From positions 1 to 33,838 of IMG/VR virus record IMGVR_UViG_3300042549_001991: 33,838 nucleotides of DNA. The stretch is one strand, 5' to 3'. Below, piece by piece: positions 28,893 through 33,838 of the stretch. The stretch is from a virus. Numbering within the stretch: position 1 is the stretch's first letter; the number at the start of each line of letters is the position of its first letter. Both the position numbers and the translations under genes were made by a program. The notes below the pieces were generated by a model. It had not been told where the DNA came from and made no database searches. It saw only the letters and a list, made by a program, of their open reading frames with translations.

Positions 28893-29843
28893 TTATTTTG
28901 TGTTGTTGATAATTGCTTGCGCTAGGCGCAGTGAAATTGAACGCGCTGGTGCTGGCATATCTGTTGGCTCTAACTCAACTTCAGGTTCTTCAACTTCAAC
29001 CATTGGTTCAAGTGTGTTAAGTCCAAGAACAACCTCAAGCATTGTTTTGCCTTCTTCAAGTGAATCATAAGAATCTGAAATCTTATCAAGAACTGCTTGA
29101 ACAACAATCATTGATTCGCCATCTAGTGCGCGGCCTTCTTTAACTGCATCAATTGCCTTGCGTAGTGCTTCGCGTGCCTCAACACTTGTTGTTGGGTAGG
29201 CAGGGTATGTAACCACTGAAACATCTCCATCTGCTAGTGAAACCTCTGTTAGTGTGCGCTGAGAACGATCATCATTGTATTTCTGACGAATCACGCGAAA
29301 AGCAAAACTCATTTGGTCAACATCTCCGCGCTCAACTAATTTGTAAAGGTCGCGGCCTTCGCTCGTATCTGCAATTGTTGCATCCATATACAAACCACGA
29401 TCATCTTCAGTAAGGGTTAATGTGCCATTCTTTGTGCGAGCTAGTGGCAAACCTTCGTGGTTAATAAGCAAACGCACATCAGGTGTTTCGGCTAATGTCT
29501 TACGAAACGCGCCAGGGGCGATTGTTTCAATGAATGGTAGTGGAACGCTGGCCTCATTAAATACTGCGGCGTATCCGCGCAAGCGCATTGTTCCATCTTC
29601 GGCCTGTCGTGCTTCAACATCGCGTACTGTAAATGTACGGCGTTCAATCTTTTTCATTTTGCTCCTTGAGTTAACTTCCCCGCCTGGTTCAATATCTTCA
29701 GAAATTGAAACTGCAACCATCTGATCTATTGCATCTTGCTTGTTATCGTGGCAAACAATTGTTGTATATGAACCATCTGATTCTTGTTTTACCGTTGCCC
29801 ATCCTGAACAATCGGATTGATTATTGCTGACAAAGTAAGGCAT
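28893..29843 (-). CDS. Prohead protease
   Basis: A 316-residue protease of the HK97 prohead (S78) family: LRGYAAVFNEASVP, NHEGLPLAR with H129 and MSFAFRV with S179 as catalytic residues. A ~60-residue N-terminal extension (YFVSNNQSDCSGWATVKQ... EPGGE) is found in many actinophage proteases. The C-terminus is acidic and may be trimmed. It overlaps the portal gene by one base. Confidence 0.88.
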   Translation of the reverse strand: MPYFVSNNQSDCSGWATVKQESDGSYTTIVCHDNKQDAIDQMVAVSISEDIEPGGEVNSRSKMKKIERRTFTVRDVEARQAEDGTMRLRGYAAVFNEASVPLPFIETIAPGAFRKTLAETPDVRLLINHEGLPLARTKNGTLTLTEDDRGLYMDATIADTSEGRDLYKLVERGDVDQMSFAFRVIRQKYNDDRSQRTLTEVSLADGDVSVVTYPAYPTTSVEAREALRKAIDAVKEGRALDGESMIVVQAVLDKISDSYDSLEEGKTMLEVVLGLNTLEPMVEVEEPEVELEPTDMPAPARSISLRLAQAIINNTK

Positions 29844-31237
29844 TACTTAACCTCATAAACTGCAGTTGGGTCGGCTGGGTCAATTGTTGAAATTTGTTGC
29901 AACTGACTTGAAGGCAAACCAGTGTGCTTCATATCAGGCAAGCCAACTGCCTGTGTTACTGCTGATGGGTCAAAGCCAACCTGAATCAATGCAGCAGCAA
30001 TTTCGGTGCGTAGCTTGAGGCCAACATCCTTAGCATCTGAAGCATCAATGTTTTGTAATGGCACACGGTACTGATCGCCAGCCTCAATTGGTGCCATATC
30101 TTCGTAAGCGTGAACATCGTTGAGTGAAAGGAATCCTTCACGCAATCCCTTTGTGTAAGCATCGTAACGCTCATTTGTTGTACCGCGTAGCAGTGCATCA
30201 AGGTTAAAGCGAATGAATCCATCAGGTTCAGGCAGCAGTGTTGATAGTGACTGCTCAATTCGCTCCAAGATTGGGCGCAATGAATACTGAACGAATGAAA
30301 GGTTTTGTGCTTCAACTGATGCAAATGACATCGCACCCGCAACTGGATGGCCAAGAAGCGCCAATGGAACACGGTAGATGCGTGCAATTTCTTCCACACT
30401 AAAACGGCGAGTATCTAACAACTGCGCATCTTGTGCGTTGATTGTTAGCGGCTTGAAGGCTGCACCGCCTGAAAGAATACCAATCTTGCCAGCGCGGTAT
30501 GGGCCAGTGTGGGTAAGGTTCCAATCACGGCCAATGTCTGATGCCTGTTCTTCAGTTAACTCACCTGGCACTTCAATGACACCGCCAGGGTTAGCAGCAT
30601 TGCCAAAGTATGAAGCGGCATAAACATCGGCTGCCATTGCTGCGCCAAGTGTGGTGCGGCAAGCGGCGATTGGTGAAAGGCCATAACGCTGACCTGGCAA
30701 ACGGAAATCAGGAATGTGCAAAAGTTCTTTATCTGTTAGGCGTTCTTCATACACGCCTTGTGTGTCTCTAATCTTTACATAATAAATTAAAGGTTCGCCT
30801 GCGCGTGGGCGCTCAATGCGCACACCTACTGGGTCAAGCACATACAGCTCTTGAACATCGCCCATATCATCACGCACTGTCAGAATGTAAGCGTTGCCTT
30901 CAAGTTTGAATGAAGTAACAATCTGCTCGTAAAACTCAAGGCGTGTTGTTTCAGGGTTTGGTCGTGCAACCCACGCTGGTTGATCGCCATAAACAGTTGT
31001 GTAAGAAAGGCGTTCACGGCCACGGCGCACATAAGCACCAATTGGCAAAGATGAAACCGTATCTGACAATAGGCGCACGCAGGAATAAACCGTGGACATA
31101 CGAATTGCAGTTTCTGAATCTACAGTTACGCCAGCAAGAGATTGAAATTGTGGGCGCCCTGGAATCAGTGGCTCTACATATTGATTGTTAGCAGATCGCT
31201 TAGAACCTGACCCCGCCAAACGCTTTGATAAACTCAT
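29843..31237 (-). CDS. Portal protein
   Basis: A 464-residue HK97-family portal: SETAIRMSTVYSCVRLLSDTVSSLP, a PNPETTRLEFYEQIVTSF helix, GNAYILTVRD, YGLSPIAACRTTLG and the crown-side LNDVHAYEDMAPI with the C-terminal acidic tail. It forms the dodecameric DNA channel. AGAAGG lies ahead of the ATG, which overlaps the stop of the small membrane protein. Confidence 0.92.
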   Translation of the reverse strand: MSLSKRLAGSGSKRSANNQYVEPLIPGRPQFQSLAGVTVDSETAIRMSTVYSCVRLLSDTVSSLPIGAYVRRGRERLSYTTVYGDQPAWVARPNPETTRLEFYEQIVTSFKLEGNAYILTVRDDMGDVQELYVLDPVGVRIERPRAGEPLIYYVKIRDTQGVYEERLTDKELLHIPDFRLPGQRYGLSPIAACRTTLGAAMAADVYAASYFGNAANPGGVIEVPGELTEEQASDIGRDWNLTHTGPYRAGKIGILSGGAAFKPLTINAQDAQLLDTRRFSVEEIARIYRVPLALLGHPVAGAMSFASVEAQNLSFVQYSLRPILERIEQSLSTLLPEPDGFIRFNLDALLRGTTNERYDAYTKGLREGFLSLNDVHAYEDMAPIEAGDQYRVPLQNIDASDAKDVGLKLRTEIAAALIQVGFDPSAVTQAVGLPDMKHTGLPSSQLQQISTIDPADPTAVYEVK

Positions 31238-31377
31238 TAGTTAGCCTTCTCTGTAATCCATACTAGAAAAACACCTGCAACAATTAAAGCTAATGGCACT
31301 GAAATCATTGCAAGCCCAGTTGTTGCAAGCGTTACGCCCACAACCTCAACTGCAACTGATAGATCAATCTTCTTCAT
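31237..31377 (-). CDS. Small two-helix membrane protein (46 aa)
   Basis: A 46-residue protein (MKKIDLSVAVEVVGVTLATTG...) with two hydrophobic helices (VVGVTLATTGLAMISV and ALIVAGVFLVWI). Small membrane proteins are frequent between terminase and portal in actinophages. It starts 8 nt after the TerL stop and overlaps the portal start by one base. Confidence 0.6.
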   Translation of the reverse strand: MKKIDLSVAVEVVGVTLATTGLAMISVPLALIVAGVFLVWITEKAN

Positions 31378-31385
31378 TATGCTCC

Positions 31386-32915
31386 CTATACCTGAATTGA
31401 AAAGAATCTTGCAACTGGTGCTGGTGGCTCGGCTGGTTGTGTAGCGCGATCATAGCCAAAGATTGAAGCAACGGCGGCATCCACCTTGCGGCGGCTACTT
31501 GCCTTTGCAACCATAACACCACGGCTTGATTGTTTTGTTACGCAGTTGGCAATATGGCGAGCAAGTCTTTCATCTCCATCGTGGGTAAATGATTCATTCA
31601 CCACGGCTTCATAAAACTTTTGTGTTGCTGGCACCATATTCTGCGCACTGTTTGGATAAGAAACAACTGGCAAACCTTCTTCATCCAAAACCATAAATGT
31701 TCTTTGCCAGCGTGCTGGGTCAAAAACAATCTCTTTAACATTGAAGCGCTCATCGCGGTATGTGTCCACAATTGTTTGCTCAACTTCAGCAACTGGAATA
31801 TGCCAGCCCTGTTCAGCATCATCGGGGCGTTCCCATAATCCAACAACCATTAGGTGAGGCTTGTCTCCACCCAGTAACCACATTACAAGTGCAGTTGAGT
31901 CATTAGAAAAGGCACCATCAAAAGCTAAAATACATTCTTCGCCAGGTTCAGGAAATCTATCTTTATCCTCTAACGCTTCCCACGCACCTGTTGGCAACCA
32001 AGCAACTGAAGTGCTTACCCAACAGTTGAGGCGCTTAGTTCTAAATTCAGCTTCAGGTGTTCGCAATACTGCCGATGCAATTTCCTCTGCATCGAGTAAA
32101 TCGTTATAGCCTGGATTTGATTCAAGCCAAAGTGCTTGGTCACGGTGATCGCCTTCAGGTGTTGTTGGCTCCCACCACGAAAAGAAAAATGATGGGTCTG
32201 TCTTTTCACCCTTAACAACCTGTTGGCCGTATTGGTATAGCGAGTAACAAAGAGAATCTTGGCCGTTGCTTTGTGTCTTAACACCAGCAGTTGTGATGCC
32301 AAGAAGAAGTGAGTCGGCTCTAGCACCACCAGCAAGTGAAAGCACATTCCAAAGTTCCCAAGAAGGCTGGGCGTGGACTTCATCAAAGATAACTAGCGGT
32401 GAAGGGTTCAAGCCTTCTTTTGAATACGCCTCTGCAGACAGTACGCGGTACACGCTGCCTTTATCTTTGAATTCAATTGCATCGCGGTATAGCGTGAACA
32501 TTGAAGATAGTTCATCATCTAGTTCAATCATTCGCTTGGCAGTTCCAAACACAATGCGTGCTTGGTCGCGATCTGCTGCGCAAGAATAAATCTCGGAACC
32601 GTTACCGCCAACTGTTAAACCAGCCAAGCCCATTGATGCGGCTAGTGCGCTCTTGCCGTTCTTTCTCGACATCCCCACCAAAGCGGTACGATGCCGAAAT
32701 CTGCCATCTTCACGGCGGGCAAGAATATGCTTGAGTAATTCTTTCTGCCATCCACGCAGTTCAATTAACTTGCCTGCAGGTGAGGCTACAGAATCTTTAG
32801 TAACTCGGCAAACGGCTTCGGCAAAGTTTGCATACAACTCGCCATCCCCGCGCATCTGATCTATAAGCGGAACTTCAGTTAGCCAACGAGGTGGCCACCC
32901 AGCAACTTCAGACAT
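31386..32915 (-). CDS. Terminase large subunit
   Basis: A 509-residue DNA-packaging motor. ATPase: GMSRKNGKS (81-89, Walker A), VIFDEVHAQ (D178/E179, Walker B) and LLGITTAG (coupling). Nuclease: LAFDGAFSND (D333) and C-terminal KVDAAVA. It drives ATP-dependent packaging and cuts the concatemer. It overlaps TerS by 8 nt; an A-rich stretch, not G-rich, precedes the ATG. Confidence 0.93.
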   Translation of the reverse strand: MSEVAGWPPRWLTEVPLIDQMRGDGELYANFAEAVCRVTKDSVASPAGKLIELRGWQKELLKHILARREDGRFRHRTALVGMSRKNGKSALAASMGLAGLTVGGNGSEIYSCAADRDQARIVFGTAKRMIELDDELSSMFTLYRDAIEFKDKGSVYRVLSAEAYSKEGLNPSPLVIFDEVHAQPSWELWNVLSLAGGARADSLLLGITTAGVKTQSNGQDSLCYSLYQYGQQVVKGEKTDPSFFFSWWEPTTPEGDHRDQALWLESNPGYNDLLDAEEIASAVLRTPEAEFRTKRLNCWVSTSVAWLPTGAWEALEDKDRFPEPGEECILAFDGAFSNDSTALVMWLLGGDKPHLMVVGLWERPDDAEQGWHIPVAEVEQTIVDTYRDERFNVKEIVFDPARWQRTFMVLDEEGLPVVSYPNSAQNMVPATQKFYEAVVNESFTHDGDERLARHIANCVTKQSSRGVMVAKASSRRKVDAAVASIFGYDRATQPAEPPAPVARFFSIQV

Positions 32916-33387
32916 TCTTTTTTTGCTGCTCTAACAACTGGGCTAACTTGCCCTTAGTCGTTACTTCAGCAACCCCCAACTTACTGCGATCAACTGGCGT
33001 TAAGCCAAGCAATGAAAGCAATTTAACAATGTCGTTTTCAACAGTGTTCAACATTCCAAACAAAGGGTTTGCATAGGCATAACCCTTATCAGTAAAAAGC
33101 ACATAGTCAGTAGCGGCTAGTTTTTCTTTTAGCTCGTACTTCTTATCCATCTTTTCACATAGTTCAATGAGCAACTTGGCATCGGTGTTAGCAATCCACG
33201 GTGCCATTGCTCGAACATCTGCCCACATCTTTTGGCCAGCATCGCTTAAATGAAGCGGTGCATCGCCTTTGATTTGTGGCAGTGCAATTACATTCTTGAG
33301 ATCAGGCAGCGGGCGTTTGCCTGGGTTGCCTGTCTTTCGTTTTTGTTCAGTTGGCTTTGCTGGTCTGCCTGCCATTGTTTCATCCAT
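32908..33387 (-). CDS. Terminase small subunit (P27-like)
   Basis: A 159-residue protein with MAGRPAKPTEQKRKTGNPGKRPLPD, the basic N-terminus of the P27-type TerS family, followed by helices that form the ring. It binds the packaging site and loads TerL. An internal ATG at 33375 (MAGRP) is an alternative start and closely matches relatives. Confidence 0.85.
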   Translation of the reverse strand: MDETMAGRPAKPTEQKRKTGNPGKRPLPDLKNVIALPQIKGDAPLHLSDAGQKMWADVRAMAPWIANTDAKLLIELCEKMDKKYELKEKLAATDYVLFTDKGYAYANPLFGMLNTVENDIVKLLSLLGLTPVDRSKLGVAEVTTKGKLAQLLEQQKKNV

Positions 33388-33392
33388 TCGCT

Positions 33393-33791
33393 TCAGTAAT
33401 CTAACGCCCCCGTTAGTTTGATTGCCTTGCTGATTGGTAGAAAGCCAACGACCTTTTCAATCTGCTCGCTCTTGCCAAAATCAGTTGATGCTGGCATCCA
33501 GTGTGTGTGCCATTCAATTTCTTGCAACGATAAGTTCCAAGCATAGATTCCAAGCGGTGTTGAGTTGATATACACGGCGTTGTAAAACAAGGTTTCAGCT
33601 TTAGCGATGAGCGCATCAAACTTTTTCTTTTCAATTGTCATATCGTCATAGTGCGTACGCCTGCATTTGAGTTCAATCACCAGGCGCAATTCATCGCTTA
33701 CGCAATCGTGCGTGCTGAACTGGTTTGGGCTTTTTTTCAAATCGCGCAGGTAGTTAGTTTGCAAAAACTGCAACAGTTCTAATTCGGACAT
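33393..33791 (-). CDS. PD-(D/E)XK-like nuclease candidate
   Basis: A 132-residue protein with a helical start (ELLQFLQTNYLRDLKKSP) and a central DELRLVIELKCRR strand that fits the E-x-K part of a PD-(D/E)XK nuclease, then THYDDMTIEKKKFDAL. It may process DNA ends with TerS/TerL, or be a VRR-NUC/very-short-patch-like enzyme. GGGGGG lies 10 nt ahead of the ATG at 33791; a TTG further upstream (33809) is less likely. It is the first gene of the packaging operon in this orientation. Confidence 0.55.
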   Translation of the reverse strand: MSELELLQFLQTNYLRDLKKSPNQFSTHDCVSDELRLVIELKCRRTHYDDMTIEKKKFDALIAKAETLFYNAVYINSTPLGIYAWNLSLQEIEWHTHWMPASTDFGKSEQIEKVVGFLPISKAIKLTGALDY

Positions 33792-33838
33792 TTGCGACAA
33801 ACCCCCCAACTCCCATTTTGCGGAACCCTGCGTTTGCA
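33792..33838. other. Right end, non-coding
   Basis: This short stretch lies upstream of the nuclease-like gene and contains its GGGGGG ribosome-binding site. No promoter is convincing. If the molecule is circular it joins the HNH side at the left end. Confidence 0.3.

Noticed and set aside
1-33838. Lysogeny module (integrase, excisionase, CI-like repressor, att site).
   Set aside because: No tyrosine or serine recombinase or phage repressor was recognised; the tRNA-like element alone is not evidence for an attachment site.

Overview
The window reads as an essentially complete genome of a tailed dsDNA phage (HK97-fold capsid, siphovirus-type tail modules) that infects an actinobacterium. The host call rests on a WhiB-family regulator with four cysteines and the GIWGG motif, plus a Cas4-like exonuclease, an SSB-like protein, a zinc-ribbon/HTH protein and a two-domain prohead protease of kinds common in actinophages. 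Base composition is visibly below 50% GC and the genes are short and tightly overlapped, which would suit a streamlined freshwater actinobacterium. The host is inferred, not shown.

Layout. Almost everything is on the minus strand and is transcribed right to left. Positions 33791 to 11877 hold the virion and lysis module in classical order: a nuclease-like protein, TerS, TerL, a small membrane protein, portal, prohead protease, major capsid protein, a GT-A glycosyltransferase, head-tail connectors, two tandem major-tail-like proteins, a tail assembly chaperone with a second-frame extension, an HK97-gp10-like protein, tape measure, minor tail protein, an S74-type chaperoned fibre, holin candidates, an M15-type endolysin, a collagen-like fibre, a second fibre, a GT4 glycosyltransferase and a DUF6378-like protein. 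Positions 10858 to 11799 are a rightward cluster of six very small genes (zinc-knuckle, membrane and ribbon-helix-helix proteins) that ends at a strong bidirectional terminator facing the late module. Positions 10652 to 68 are the leftward early/replication module: a proteasome-beta-like Ntn hydrolase, small proteins, a PD-(D/E)XK resolvase, WhiB, a secreted transglycosylase-like protein, a Cas4-like exonuclease, SSB-like protein, a tRNA-like element, an FmdB-type zinc ribbon, a split C5-cytosine methyltransferase, a prim-pol/RepA-helicase fusion, zinc-ribbon proteins, endonuclease VII and an HNH endonuclease.

How it fits together. The HNH gene at the far left and TerS/TerL at the far right would be close neighbours if the ends are joined, so the sequence is probably a circularly permuted or circularised genome opened between them. 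No integrase, excisionase or classical repressor was seen, so a virulent lifestyle is likeliest. Replication probably depends on the prim-pol/helicase with SSB, exonuclease and resolvase; no separate DNA polymerase was seen. The divergent region at 10653-10857, with a 15-bp stem-loop, a good leftward promoter candidate and a second 9-bp inverted repeat, looks like the main early control point.

The most unusual items are the proteasome-like hydrolase behind its leader stem-loop, the methyltransferase split across two frames, the atypical tRNA-like RNA, the duplicated fibre-plus-small-protein cassette, and the wide use of GGGGG in place of GGAGG ahead of start codons.
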